DNA from: Diploscapter coronatus
Lineage: Eukaryota; Nematoda; Chromadorea; Rhabditida; Rhabditidae
DNA: 64,000 nucleotides
Direction of reading: 5' to 3'
Assembly (NCBI GenBank): GCA_964036155.1
Contig: OZ038423.1
Span: 49,863,249 to 49,927,248, forward strand
Every line of letters begins with the position of its first letter. Position 1 is the stretch's first letter. The notes below the pieces were generated by a model. That model ran no database searches. It was not told the origin of the DNA and saw only the letters and a program-made list of their open reading frames with translations. Both the position numbers and the translations under genes were made by a program. This document shows positions 12,921-31,087 of this stretch, in pieces.

Positions 12921-15074
12921 TTCGGGGTCAATTTAGGGAAAATTTAGATCGAGAATGTACGGAATTTCTAAATTTTGGAACTCAAACTCGCTTGCGAATT
13001 GGGCTCATATACATTCCCTGAATTTATGAAACTTATCGAACGATCGTATGAATTTACTGTCCTTCAAAAGTGTGTAATGCCCGGTATAATATTGATTCTA
13101 TCATTATTTTCTTGCGAAAGTCAAGTTTATTAGATCTCATTAGATTGCAAAGATGTCTATTTATTGCGAGTTTCTATGCCTCATAATCTAATCGAATTTA
13201 AAATATCAAGCGTATATCGAAATTTAGGTTGATTTTTGCATATAATTTCTTGCTTTAATAGTCTCGTCACTGCTGGTGCTATTCAGTGTCTCATTTGAGC
13301 AGTTTCACGATTTTTTTTCCAAATAAGATACTGTATGATTTAAATTGCCATAAAACGCCTTTTTATCATTAGATTATTAGATTTTTGTTGGTCGCCATAT
13401 TTATTATTTTATGGAATCTTTTTATTTGAAATAAATTTATTTCACACTGAACTATCTCGAGTTACTAGATGTTGAATGATGTCTTCACTTGCGCAATGTT
13501 TTGAAACTGGGATATTATTCATAGCTTTTTCATTGCATTTGACGCGATGTGAGATTTATTTTCTGTCATTGCATAGCGGTTTTAAGAGTTCACAGGATCA
13601 AAGATATGATGAAATTCTCATCTCGTTTAGTCAGTTTTTGATTTTACTGGGTGTGATCTTGATTTTCTTGGAATTATCCCTTCATACGATACAAATGGCT
13701 CTGAAATAATAGTATGGAAAATTTAAATAAATCTTCCTTTGGATTATTTCAAATTTTGACCGCTTTGAGTAGTTATTTCATGCATCCACTGTGTTAAATT
13801 CACCTTACTACGCATTGCCTCTGTGTTCTGCAAGGCCAACGACGTCAGCTCGCGTTATGAGGAGAAGCTCCAAGGGAGAAATAGCGGCTTGAAATGAGAG
13901 ATTCGAAAGAAACACGAAATCGAAAAATAGCACCTTCAGGGAGAGATGAGGAGTGTTTAAAACATTGCATAGATTTAAGAGGGGTCATAGAAGCCCGAAA
14001 AATGTTAGAGATAATTTGAGAATTAAAGCGGAAGAAATGAAAATGGGAAAATAGAGCTTCAGCTAGAGAGGAAAAATTTGAGATATTGAATAATTCTCAG
14101 AGAAATTAGAGAAGGTAGAAAATTACTAGAGAGTACTGAAAAACGAGAGAAGAATAAGAAGAGTATGCTGCAATGCATTCTGTCTGTTGAAGCTAAAAAG
14201 AGGGGAGGAGAAATGGGAAGGGAAAAGAGCCCGTCTCCTTCTCCTCTATCGATTAGCCAGTGGCAAATTCTCTTCGCTTCGTCTGCTTTATTTTCTTCTT
14301 CCCCTGCGCGCACATTCCTTCGCCAAACTCTGTGCAACAGAGAATTAGAATGTTGGGATGCTCTTTTCTTCTGAATAACTCGGAAACTTTCCGAACTTTT
14401 GATCCCAAAATTTGTAAAAATGAGTTTTTTTTAGATCTTTTGAGTTTTCTAATTTTATCGAGTTTTTAGGATGATTTTCTTTCACGAAAAAATGATCCAG
14501 TCTCCCAACTTCCGGCAAATAATCTCGCCTCCCATTTGATAAACCCGAAATGCGTGTTGACTTTCACAAATAAGTTCATCATCTCCTGCATCTTTAACTC
14601 TATTTTAGCACTTCCATTTCAGCTAGAATTAGAACGAATATCACCAACTCTTTCTTCTTTAATAAAATAATTCCTTATCAAACTCGTTGCTAATGCTCTA
14701 TTGACGCCATGCCTTTCTCTATTCCACTTTTTATTTTCCATTTTCAATGCCTCTGGGCTCTTTTCTTTCTTTCCAATCTATCGTTCAATTCCCTTTTCCC
14801 TTTGATCGGTCATGATCAGGCTCATGTCGAACGATTTTCTCTCGTCTTACTGTAATTTCTCTCATTTTCTTGCAAATCGGCATTTTTATGCCGTCATTCA
14901 TCGACGAATAACATTGTGGTTGTCTTTATTCATACTTTCGAATAAAAATTTTCCTCGATTACTATAATTTCCGTGACATTTATTTTCAAATGTTGCATTT
15001 TGATGTCGTCATTTGTTATTAACTCGTCATAATTGTCGCTTTCCAAAATAATTAGTTTTTATTGCAGCGCAAAC
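12921..15074. other. Intergenic region between peroxidasin and Na+/K+-ATPase
   Basis: No gene is seen. AATAAA motifs around 13430 could serve peroxidasin 3' end formation. About 13880-14240 is a purine-rich block, followed by T-rich DNA leading to the ATPase start. The ORFs here are short and without features. A CRE-like GACGTCAG lies near 13845; it may be chance. Confidence 0.45.
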
Positions 15075-20572
<5,498 letters not shown>

Positions 20573-20690
20573 ATCTCATAATTATTTGAAGATTATCTAC
20601 TAGCTTTGAATCGTCTAAATTTGTAATTTGCGCAGTTTGTATTTCTCTAAAGATTCCTTTGCATTGTGGACTCTTACAGAGCTTTGTTTT

Positions 20691-20784
20691 GTAAAAATTC
20701 GCGTACTTTCATGAAAACAAACTTTTTGAAGCCAAAATCTACGAGATAACACAAATTTCATGAAAGTGTTCGTTTTTCGTAAAT
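20691..20784. repeat. Imperfect inverted repeat downstream of the ATPase gene
   Basis: Two arms of about 27 bases (20691-20717 and 20755-20784) share ACTTTCATGAAA and its complement within a longer imperfect match. A hairpin in the ATPase 3' region or a decayed small transposon are both possible. No target-site duplication is evident. Confidence 0.5.
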
Positions 20785-20868
20785 TTCTGAAATCCTAGCT
20801 TCTAGTTCGATTCCTCTTCCCGGCCACTTGTAACGTTCTCTCTGTTCCTCTGACTTTGTATCCCAAAT

Positions 20869-20926
20869 TAGGGGTGCTGAAAAAGCGCTAGAGACATTTG
20901 GTCAGTGTTGTTTTTCAGCATCCCTA
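20869..20926. mobile_element. 58-bp palindromic element flanked by TA
   Basis: The element reads GGGGTGCTGAAAAA at the left and TTTTTCAGCATCCC at the right, a 14-base terminal inverted repeat with one mismatch. TA lies on both outer sides (20869-20870 and 20925-20926), as produced by Tc1/mariner-type insertion. It sits between the ATPase and the PPR gene. It is a non-autonomous miniature element at most; the family is not identified. Confidence 0.6.
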
Positions 20927-21147
20927 AAATTATTTGATTCCAACATTCCCACGAGGCAGCGAGGCTGTTCAAATGCTCGAAGAATGGAATAAATTATGCG
21001 ACAAAAGTTGTACTGTGTTTACAAAACAAAACCACAATTGCTATGGTGTGAAAGAGCCAAAGAATATCATATTTTTACGTGTGAATGGGATAGTTTCGTT
21101 TGAATTTTATTTAGAAATTTTTATTTCAAAATTTGAATTTTCCAGTT

Positions 21148-24100
21148 ATGTTACGGTTATGTAGTCGGTGTCTGCTAACCGGACGTGGAATTCTGTCGAT
21201 CGCCGTCACCACGCAAAACGGGCAAATTCAGCGGCCCAGGTGATTATTTCAATTTTATAATTTTCGAAAAGATATTTTTCTCGGAATTTTATCGATATTT
21301 ATCAAATTATCTAAATTTCCATATAATTTGTGCAAGAATTAATTGCCAAAAATGCTTGGACTTTCAAATAATCAAGTTTTCAGATTATTCCTGACTCGTT
21401 CTGCGCTTCTGACAACTCTCCCCACCGAGGAAGAGGACGCAGCGCTCATCAACTACGACGATTTCCGAGGAATCACACCGACTGCCATTCCTGTACACTT
21501 TTTAAAGTTTACATTTTTGAACTAGTTCCTCCAGCAACGTCGTCGACAAAATCCAGAAACCACTCTGACGTACATCTATCAGTTCCTGGAGACGAACAAT
21601 CGGGTGACGGGGGAGCAGATACTGTTCGACATCATCAGGGAAATAGAGCAGGGAAGTGGTGGGGCATTTGTTGATTTATTAAAAATTTGTCGGAAAGTTC
21701 TTGCCTTTATTGAATCATTTTCATTCAAAAAATTTCCATGTTTTTTCTTCTACTATTTTTTATGTAGATGGATCCGCTAAAATTTTTAGGATATATTTGG
21801 CGATATTTATTATTTCAGCTCCCCTCATAGCAGCCCTGCGGAACTCGCCGAACCGTTGGATCCCGATGCTGATCGGCGCATGCGGCGCTCCGATGTCCAT
21901 CGTCCCCATGCAGACCAGGGCCGTTCTCATGGATCGACTTTGGAGGCAGCTTAGAGACCGAAGTCGATTTTTCCTATCTTTCAAATAATTTTCCGATCTT
22001 TAGGTCTCCCCATCACAATTTCCACTTGCAATTATCGGTTGAAGGTGATGCTGGAAAACGAGATAAAATTCGATCCGAATTTTGAGCTCAAGAAGTTGGA
22101 GACTAAAATGTATGTATTTCTTTCGAAAGGCAACCTCATAAATTTGATTAAATCTTAATTAGTTTTGAAGTTCAACTTCCATCATTTTTCAATTTGTTGT
22201 TTCCAGGAAGCTTGACCCAAACGAGGACACGTTCCTGTACTTGCTTCAGCAAACGGCAACCGTGGGCACTCAGAACTCGATGCAGGACATGACCTACGCG
22301 ATGGCCTCGAGGGGATTCCAGGTCAAATCCAGGGAATATGCTGCCATCATCTATTCGCATGCACTCAAGGGAATCTATGACAAGGCTGAATCTCTTGTCA
22401 AGGTGATTTATAACAATTTTTCTCAAATGAGTTAAATGATTCTGTTTCGAAATTTATTTTTTTTTTGAAAAAAGAAAACTTAAACAATTTTGGCCTTAAA
22501 GAAATTCGAACGTTTAAAAATTCCAGCAAGCCATGGACAAATACGGCTCCGAAGGGCACGCAGAGGCGTGTGGTGCTCTCGTCAGAGGAACTGCTGCGAG
22601 AGGGGACATGGATAAGCTCAGAAACGTGACAATTTATTTCTTTCTTCTGAAAACAAATTGACTTGATTCTGACAACTTGGAAACTGCGAGATCACGAGAC
22701 ACGAAACATTGAGAAATAGTGTGTGGGAAAAGAAAGCCTATCATCCCTATACCCTACCCTAACCCTGTACTATTTCTTCTACGTCTCGTGTCTTGTGGTC
22801 TCGCGGTTTCCAAATAATCCTTGACTTTACAGTTTCTCCGGAGTTCGATAAATTTGGACAATAAGAAGCTGGTTCTGAACCAAAGTGACATTTTTGAGAC
22901 GATTTGGCATCTCGCGAAGAGACACAAGGCTGGGGAGACGCAGACCATCGAACTCATTGAGCAGGTACTTTTTTTTAAAGTTATTATTCTTTATATTTGC
23001 ATCTCTTGTCTATTCTTATGAAAATTTGAGTGTATATCTTTGATTTTGTAAATTTTCAAATTAAAACTATTCTGAATAAGAAACTTCGCAATAAACATTA
23101 AATGTATTTTTAGATCCTGGAATATTCAAATCGCAAACGTGGCTTCTTTCGGAGTCTGGTCCGAGCGATCGAGCAGCACGTCACCCACGGCTATTACTAC
23201 ACTGCAATCGCTCTGCTGGAGGAAACTACACGGGTCGCTGAGTGCATCATTAATCAGAAACGCGATGGTTAGTTACTATTATTTTTTAATGTCCAAATCA
23301 ATTTGCACTCTATTTTTCAAATAATAATTGTGGAATGGTGGCAAAATGTCATTTTTTCTAAACCTGTTCACATATCCGAAAGAAATCTCGAGAAATTTGA
23401 AATTTACAGCATTTATTCCCCAAGTTCTGAGTCGAATGTCTCGTCAGTTGATTCGTGAAGAAGTGTCCATCGAGAAAGTGAAGGACATCGCGAATCGAGT
23501 CACCACCACCTTCCAGGCACATAAAATCAAGTTAGTTATTTTTGATTGGCATGTTGTAAATTTTATATTTTTCATGGAGTGAAATAGGAATAATCGTAAC
23601 TTGCTAAACGATGAGCTTCTCTTTTAGAAAATTTCCAAAATTATCGGTTTTACTTTTCTATTTCTCCAGAGTGTACATCTACCACGATCTGTTGTGGGCC
23701 TCTCTGATGATGAAGAAATTTAACAACGACCAGAAGCTGGCTTATTTGACTGTCTTCGTGGAGGTCATGGACAGAAAGAGGAATCGACCGCATGTCATTC
23801 TCCCGCTCATTGCTGGGTACTTTGTTACAAAGTTATATTTTTTCAAAACGAAAAAAATGGAAACTTGTCCATCTTTTACTTTCATAGTTCATCAGCACAC
23901 CCTAAAAATGGCCAGTTTCAGGGTGAACACTCTGACAGAGCGCCTTCAAATTCTTTATCGCGCCAGGAATCTCGGTTACAAAGACATTTCCCAATTGGAC
24001 GTCAGGTTCATGATCATCAACATCCTTCAGCCTTTGTACGGTATGACATTTCTTCATATGATAAAATCGATGATTTTGTTCAGATTCAACTCGATTATCT

Positions 24101-27100
24101 GAAACTCAGAAGGCGAGAGGGATGACAAAGTTGGATCGGATGGAAAGGTCTATTGCTGTGAGAATTTTTGTTTGTAATTTTGAACAAAAAACTTTGAAAA
24201 TGCGTTTTTCGTTAAAGAAGCTGATAGAGAACGAGTTAGAATTTCTATTCGTTTTGCTGGCTTTCATTCTATCAAATCTGAATCTGATTATTCTATTTTT
24301 TCAGAGTTACGGTTGCGATGAGCGTTCGATTTGGAGTCTATTCTTCAAGTGGTGGGAAATCAAGGACCACGACGAGAGAATCGAGTATAAGAAACGGGGG
24401 CCTAATCAGGTCGATAAGATTTGGCCGCCTGCACTGCATTTGCGGACGTAAGTAATTACTTTATCTTTCTTCGTTAATGAATTGTATTTTTTTTTTCTAA
24501 ATCAACAATAATTCACATAAAAATTTCGTTAATGTTATGAGAGAAAATCTTATTTTATCTTTTTCAAAACAGTATAATTTTCAGATGGCTCAAGAAGCGA
24601 TACTCGGAAATATTCGTGGAAGAAGAGGAAGATAAAATAACTAAAAAGACAACATTGACGTATGAAAAGCTCAAGTGCTACATTCTTAATGAGGTGATTT
24701 TTAAAATTTTTCTTTGAAATTTACAATTTTTCCAGGATTCAACAACCATTCATTCGTATCTGACCTCGTATGGCTGGCCAGAGGGAACAAATTTCAACGA
24801 GATCGCCTCGAAACTGCTCAAGCTGTATTTGGAAGGACAGCCTTGGCAGAATGTGCATTGGCTGCTATCAGAATTGTAAGGTTTTAGTTTTTTTTTTACA
24901 AAATATTCTCAAAATTAAAAAATGGCAATTTTAGGAAGAAATTCGTATTTTTGTAAAGTTCTTTCAGTTTTCAATCTTTATCTCTATTGTTTTTCTTTAA
25001 ACTACGTATTTCAAAGAAGACACAGTATCAAAATCATGCTCAAATGAATTTCCAGATCCTCCCGGACGAACAGCAATTTGGTTACCAATTCCGACCCCGA
25101 TTCCTCTCCCCTGGCCAATTACGACCTGCTGCGAGTGTTGCGTCGCTGCATCGAGAGCTCAAATCCATTTTCCATCAGGGATGTCATCGACTTGTGCTAC
25201 GAATTGAGGACTATGTTCCCAAATGGTAATTTTTTGGCTATTTATAAATTATTGTACAAAATAATTCCAAGGTTTCAATTTGTCGCTTTTGTCATGACTT
25301 TCTAAACATCTTTCCACCTTTTTCGAATATTTTAAATGTTTTTTTTTCAGCCGTCGCTTCATACGAGAATTTCTTCGAAACACAACACGAATACAACCGA
25401 TTCTACAGCAAATTCTTCGATGTAACAATTCAGATTTTCAATTTACTATAATTTTTTTCGAGAAAATAAACAAAATTTCAGAAGAACCCTCAAGCGAAAA
25501 TCGAGGCGATTGATGATGGCTTTGAGTTGATTCGAACATTGGTAAAGCTCGACTTCATCCAGTTTCACGCCAATGAAACGCTCAGCATTATGTTCGTCGG
25601 TTTCGTACTCAGAAAGTAGGTTTCAGTCCGTTTTATTTTATTATTCTTAAAATTTGTTTATCAATTACCAAACTAGGTTCTCTTTCTTTCATACCACACT
25701 CGTATTCATTAATAGTCAAAAACAACGCGATTTATCCGTTCCTTTTTATGCTGTGTTCTTTCTCATCTCAAGAAAAAGTACATTATTTCTCTCACTCTCT
25801 TTGATCTTTTCACCTCTATATTTTTCCAGCCCTACGTTTACAATTAAGGACTGAAGGAACATGATTTGGTGGCATACTATTTCGAAAATCACTTATTTTG
25901 AATTAGAATTATTAATTACTGTGACATTTTCAACCTATTCAGCTTTGAAAATGCTGCATGTAATTTGTTCGAAAAATTCATTAGGTTTCATTATATATTC
26001 AAAGATAGTCTATTTGCAATCATTTTGCAGAGTAGGCTGGGAACATGCAGTGGCAACGTGGATGCGATTCCAGTCGCATTTGCACCTGTCAAATGGACTC
26101 GTCGCTCTCATTCGGCACTGCATTCACACGCAGCACGAACCCAACACACATGACAATCTGCAATACGGTAGGAGATTTGATTTTTTTTTTTTTAAATGTT
26201 AACAAAAAAAACTTATGGCCTTCATCCGCCTTCTCGTAACGCTCCTTGATTTTGTTTAACTTTAGATTACAGCTAAATGTATGTTGACTGTGGGTGTAGA
26301 ATTCATGAAAGCAAAATAATACAGAATTTCGAATTTTAATCAAAGCACGGAATTTCAAAAATTTCGCTCTTATAAACATTTTTTCAAGAACAATTCAACA
26401 CGTTCATTTTTTCGCAATCATTTTACATCAGGCTTTATTCTTTACCCTGAATTATCAGCTGCAACCTTAATGCAGTAAGGCTTTGTCGTGGCTTGATCAA
26501 AGACAAGATGATAAGCATTAGTGTTTATTTCTTTTGAAACTAGTTGAAATTTCGAAATATTTTGAGAATAATAGTGAAGTTTCCAAAAGAAGGAAGAGTA
26601 ATTTTCCATGTTCAGTGCTGCACAAGGCCCAAAATTTCATCTCCCAGTCTCGAGCGATCTGCCTGCATTTGATCACACTCATCACCTACCACAAAATCGA
26701 CGATGCGAGACGACATTTCGAGGAGCAGAAAGACCTCATCGATCCGAGTGACTGCGTCCTCGCGATGCGACTAATGAACACCATCAAACTTAGAGAGGTA
26801 GGACAATTACCTCTTCGAGTACTTTACTTTCAAACCGATGAAAAGAAAGAACGAGTGGAGAAATAGGAATTGAGAGAAATGTACCGATATTTGGGAAGAT
26901 AGTTTTTGCAGTCAAATTTTTCCCGATCTATTTTGTATGAAATATCTAGAATTTCAGGTCTGAAAGATACTCTTAAAAATACAGAATTTTTCTCCACAAT
27001 TATTCCTGATTTTTCAGACCGACGAAGCAGCGATCCTGGCATTTTCCGAGATGAGTTTGGAAATCATTGACAAAGAACAGGGTTTGGTTATTCTCAAGGA

Positions 27101-27636
27101 TCTTCTGCGGTTATGTGGTACGATTTTTTCTTCAAAACCTCATCTAAATATCATTTACGTCGATTTTAAGATATAAGTTGTGAATGATTATTTTCCAAGT
27201 TTTCTAATTTTCTCATGAGTTTTTTTCTCAAAAAGTCATAAATTTTCCAGAAACGAAGAAACTCGGGATGTTTGCCCTGCAGCTGGCAGATCTGTACGCC
27301 TCGCATGGAATCGAGCTGAGCGACGATGAAAAGAAGAAACTCTGCGAACTGGTCGGCGGAAATGAACAGTTCGAAAGGTCAGACATTACTTTGTAAAACG
27401 ATGAAACATGTGATATTTATGCCATTTTGAGGTAGAGAAGTGTCGAATATGTCAAAAAATCTAAACCTGAAGATATTTCTTCATAAACAACATTTTTCAG
27501 AGACTGGATTTTCCAACCGAACGGTCTGCTTCGTCTGTCTGAGGATGACGAGATCAACACGGACGACGAGATCTCGAAGTACAAGAGGAAACTGCTCGAT
27601 GAGTTGGGAGAGACTCAGCGCAGGGCAACCAATTAG
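21148..27636 (+). CDS. Mitochondrial PPR protein, LRPPRC-like
   Basis: 24 exons encode about 1021 aa. The N-terminus MLRLCSRCLLTGRGIL is Arg-rich, has no acidic residue and fits a mitochondrial presequence. The body is helical with pentatricopeptide-type repeats, clearest around residues 190-300, where the NEDTFLYLLQQ, REYAAIIYSHALKG and ACGALVRGTAARGDMDK segments match the spacing of LRPPRC repeats. LRPPRC binds mitochondrial mRNAs with SLIRP and stabilises them; that role is inferred here. Exons: 21148-21239, 21384-21492, 21535-21658, 21819-21962, 22004-22109, 22207-22402, 22527-22625, 22833-22964, 23114-23267, 23410-23530, 23670-23816, 23922-24040, 24084-24157, 24305-24447, 24585-24693, 24736-24875, 25056-25225, 25351-25421, 25482-25615, 26031-26167, 26616-26797, 27018-27117, 27251-27377, 27501-27636. 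Exon 3 could start at 21526 instead (in-frame choice). Intron 7 is mostly a transposon-like hairpin. TTTTCCAG lies 2 bases before the ATG. Confidence 0.8.
22677..22813. mobile_element. 137-bp long-TIR element inside intron 7 of the PPR gene
   Basis: The left arm begins TTGGAAACTGCGAGATCACG and the right arm, reverse-complemented, begins TTGGAAACCGCGAGACCACA. The arms stay similar for about 44 bases (22677-22720 against 22769-22813) with scattered, mostly transition, mismatches. The core is C/T-rich. No clear target-site duplication. The element resembles the one at 43714-43842 in arm start, in the ACTATTTC motif and in core composition, so they may be one family. Confidence 0.7.
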
Positions 27637-27802
27637 GCAATCGGTCATTTAGGCACAAAACGACCTTCCCTGATTTGGCCAATTCGCGATTCATTAGAAA
27701 TCTTTTTTTTACATTTTCTATTTTAGGCTTGGAAAAACTAGATAAGTAGAAACTTAGGAGTTTGTTAGGTTAGGTTTGTTATTGTTGATCTTTTTAATTC
27801 AG

Positions 27803-27882
27803 GTCTGTTCGGAAATGAAAATTAATGCCCGAGGTTTTTAGCTCGGAACAAGAATTGACGGAATTAGAAGTTCTGAACAGAC
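27803..27882. repeat. Hairpin in the 3' flank of the PPR gene
   Basis: GTCTGTTCGGAA (27803-27814) pairs with TTCTGAACAGAC (27871-27882), 11 of 12 bases, and a second internal stem CCGAG/CTCGG surrounds a short loop near 27835. It lies before the AATAAA at 28061 and would be in the 3' UTR. It could be a small decayed inverted-repeat element or an RNA structure. Confidence 0.45.
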
Positions 27883-28060
27883 TCGACTCGACTTCAGTTT
27901 CTTTTTTGGTACTATGTGCCTGATATTCGTTTTTTCATTTGTTCTTTCCAAACAACTCTCAGCTTCATCACCAATTGACGGGTACTTTTTACACCGGTTT
28001 CACAAAAATAGCAGACGAACTGTGAAGTGTCCTTCATGATATTTTTCTAGAAAAGAAGAT

Positions 28061-28066
28061 AATAAA
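28061..28066 (+). terminator. Putative polyadenylation signal of the PPR gene
   Basis: AATAAA on the plus strand 425 bases after the stop codon at 27634-27636. It is the nearest canonical signal seen downstream. Confidence 0.4.
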
Positions 28067-30118
28067 GTTTTAGTAAGTTGTCTCTCTAGTTTTCATGCTG
28101 CAAAAAAGTGAAGACCGGATAATGAATGTCTATTCACATTTTCATTTCATTTTTCCTTATCTGAGGGTTTTTCCCAAATGAAGCTAATGAGCTGCACCTG
28201 AGGAATAAGCAAAGAAAAATGCAGCAGATCGAAGCAAATCTCCGCTCGAATCTCGTTCCTTTCGCCGTCAGAATCGACAATCTGCGCGCGCGTTTTTCGC
28301 ACAAATTGAACGTGCTTCTCTCGGAAAAGGAATAAATGGAGAGGAGACAGGCAAGGACCTCGCAAGGGTCGAAGACCATCCCGCATGCAGAAGCTGCAGA
28401 AGTACGGGAAGACAAGGGGCCGATCGAGTGAAGTGAAGAAAAAGAAGGAAAGAGAATAAAAAACGAAACGAGACGAGACCCAGTTTGCTGCTGAAAGACT
28501 GGAAAGAGGCGAGAGAACCGCCCCCCGCTCGATCGATCGAAGCAGAGACGCAGAGGGAGGCCTCTCCTCTCCCCTTTCACAGACCCAGCCCAAACCCGCA
28601 CTTGCTGCTGCTTTGCTGCTTCGCTCCTTCCCCTGTCCCTGTTCTTCTCGTGCTTTGCTGCTTCAGCGTTTCGACAGATTCGGACATTCATCGCACAATT
28701 TCGAAGTGTCATTCTGCTCCTGTTCGATGTCAATCCAACCACTTCCAGTCCATTTCCCCTTTCATTGATCGGTCTATTTGACGAACCAAAAACTCGCCTC
28801 GTCATCGTTTATCAGACCATCCCTCGCCTGTACGAACGCGGAACCACGTCATCAGAATGAAACTTTACAATCAACTGATTGATCTCTAATTTTTCCAAGT
28901 CATTTCTCCGAAAGATTGCGAAATCTCATGCTAATGTTACGAAACGTCCGTCCGAGTTCGTAATTTTAGGATCGTCTTATAACTACGGCGCTTTATCATT
29001 TGAGTAGATGGCTTTTAGACATTTTCATTGAGCAGTCATTTCATCAAATTTTTGGGCCAATACCTTATTTTTCCTCAATTTTTCTTCGGCTTTCTCGATT
29101 ATTTATCTCCCTGACCCAAATATCGCGGGATTTCATAATCCTCGTCGGTTTTTTGGTGAGAATTCAATTGAAACGTGAGGATTTCTCTTCATTATTCCAT
29201 CGATTTTCCCATGTTGCCTGTAGATCTCGAGAGTGAGTGTTCGCGTCGTTTATGCCTGCTTACTGTAAGTGTGAGGATTAGAGAGCGATTGCGGGTGTCT
29301 GTTTGGCTGTCTCCTTTCCCTCCTCTCTCACCCCAGTCCCGTCCTGTTTTGTTTCAGTTTCATGCCTGCTTTCCGTTTCCAGCAGCAGGACCCGCTGTAA
29401 TCCTCCATTCCCTTCCATCTTTCACCCTCACACCTCCATTTCGTCCACAATTCTGCACCCCTTTGTTTTCTTCAAAAGCCGCGTGTGTACTTTGCATTCG
29501 AATGCAAATGCAGTGTCTATCGATTTGTTTCGATTGCTGCGTGTCCTTCGAGGACGGGTGACGTCATTTTTCGAACTCTTCGGGGGAATTTATGCAATTT
29601 GCATACGTTTTGTCTGAATTTGCATTTCAAACATCGCTCTTTTCCCTCCGTCGTTCCGCATTTCCATTCCCCTGTCATTATCGCTCCCGTCTTCGCGCGG
29701 GTCACTCAGTCGAGGAGGTAAGAAGCGAGAAGTCGATCGATTTATCGATTGCTGCGCACCCTGCGCCACATGTGATTCTTCGCTACAATAACTTGCTGCA
29801 CCAATTCCTTATCTCTCCCCTTCCTTCGTCTTTTTCGCTTCTGAACTTTCACTTGTTCGCCTTATTTGGGTCTCCCTTGCCCTGCTTCTCCTCTTCTCCG
29901 TCAGCTGGTCATATGAATCTTCCCTCCCTTTTCCTTTCCATTGGACATTCCCCTTCTTTCTTTCTTTCGAAATTCCTCTCCACACCGTCATTTTTCCTGC
30001 AAATCTGTGTCAACATCCCCGTTTCCATCGATTAATTCTGGTCACTTGTAAAATTCAGCATTTTTCCTTACGTTCTCTAGGTCAAAATTTGGTGAATTTT
30101 GCAAATGACGGTATTGAT
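28067..30118. other. GC-richer upstream region of the eIF5 locus
   Basis: This stretch is richer in C and T and in CpG than surrounding intergenic DNA. It contains pyrimidine tracts and runs such as CGATCGATCG (about 28532). A likely splice donor GAGGAG|GTAAGAA lies at 29717-29718 and could end a first, non-coding exon spliced to the exon starting at 30246. A promoter or first exon of the eIF5 transcription unit is the simplest reading. The long minus-strand ORF at 28134-28805 looks like a by-product of the composition. Confidence 0.4.
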
Positions 30119-30177
30119 TAGGGCCGTGCAAAGTTCCGATTTCAAAAATTGAATGATTTGGATTTTGCACGGCCCTG
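30119..30177. mobile_element. 59-bp hAT-like miniature element
   Basis: Terminal inverted repeats TAGGGCCGTGCAAA (left) and CAGGGCCGTGCAAA (right, reverse-complemented) bound a 59-base palindrome. Flanks GTATTGAT (30111-30118) and GTGATGAT (30178-30185) match at 6 of 8 positions, consistent with a decayed 8-base target duplication, the hallmark of hAT transposons, whose ends commonly start with C/TAGGG. It lies in the leader region upstream of eIF5. Confidence 0.6.
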
Positions 30178-30318
30178 GTGATGATCAGTCGATAGATTTA
30201 TGCCGAAAATCTCCACCTTCCACCAATTTATCCAACTAATTTCAGGAATCGTTTGATCCTTTTCTTGGTTCGAACCCGGAAGACAAAACAAACGTTCGAC
30301 TGGCCGAACCACTCGTGC

Positions 30319-31087
30319 ATGTTTTTGCGCCCAAACACAAACTTCGTCGAAATTTTGGATTTTATGATCGACAACCCTCAGGAAGGTGAGTACAGACGAG
30401 GAAAAATAGATGAAAAGCCAATTAATCGGATTTTATAGTCGTTTATCTCCAGAAACTTCCATTGTATTTTCAACTCATGAATTTAGAATACGATAGATGA
30501 CAGAGATCTATCTTTTCAATTTATGTATTGTTCTGCTTCTTTTCTGGTCGTTTTCGATAAAAGCGCCCACTATGTTTCGATGATCATTGATCAAAACCAT
30601 TTCATGCAAAATCGAATTGGATATTTCAAAAACGTCACACGATCTTGAATCGTTTGCAAACAACGGATGCATGAAATGAACCTAAATCAGCTGCAGTTAG
30701 GCAGAAAGAACAGAATAGTTTCGTTTTCAAAAAGCACTCCAAGCTCTCGCATCCATTCCTAATTAGAAATGAGAGCTCTTCTGTCTGATTCTTGTATCTT
30801 CAGCAGGGAAAAATAAGGAGAGAAATAATTACAGCATCAAAGATGAATAGAATTTTGTAATGTTCTACAATTCATAACATTTCACGAGCAATTTGAAAAT
30901 AAAAAATTCCTGATTACAGAAACTAAAAATGTTAATTTTGTTGATTTCAGGGAGGTTGTCAAAGAAAAGAAAAAAACTGAAGTTTGTCGAGTCGACCACT
31001 TCGTTCGCCGACGAACATTCCATCCCTCAGCCGTACGCAACGCGCACGACTACATATACACATATAGCCAAAGGGCACCACCAATAA
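30319..31087 (+). CDS. 67-codon ORF in two exons upstream of eIF5 (upstream ORF or small unknown gene)
   Basis: Two well-bounded exons, 30246-30385 and 30951-31092, have good acceptors and donors. Joined, they hold an ORF from ATG 30319 through 30385, then 30951 to the TAA at 31085-31087. Its third-position GC, by hand count, is about 55-60 percent, similar to true exons nearby, against about 30 percent for the competing frame. The peptide is basic in the middle (KKRKKLKF) and matches nothing I recognise. A donor (CAG|GTCAGT) only 5 bases after the stop suggests the exons continue into the eIF5 exon whose acceptor ends at 31279; the ORF would then be an upstream ORF in the eIF5 leader. Its ATG has T at -3 and +4, a weak context. 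A separate small gene in an operon with eIF5 is the alternative. Confidence 0.4.

Noticed and set aside
20795..20830. tRNA-like 3' half (AGTTCGATTCC)
   Set aside because: The T-arm stem does not pair and no A-box or acceptor stem is present upstream.
22749..22766. Telomere-like CCCTA repeats (CCCTATACCCTACCCTAACC)
   Set aside because: Only a few units, inside the core of the intronic inverted-repeat element; not an interstitial telomere array.
28134..28805. 223-codon ORF on the minus strand
   Set aside because: Arg/Ser/Leu-rich translation follows from GC- and pyrimidine-rich DNA; a second long frame overlaps it (28147-28593), there is no motif, and it lies where the plus-strand eIF5 leader is likely to start.
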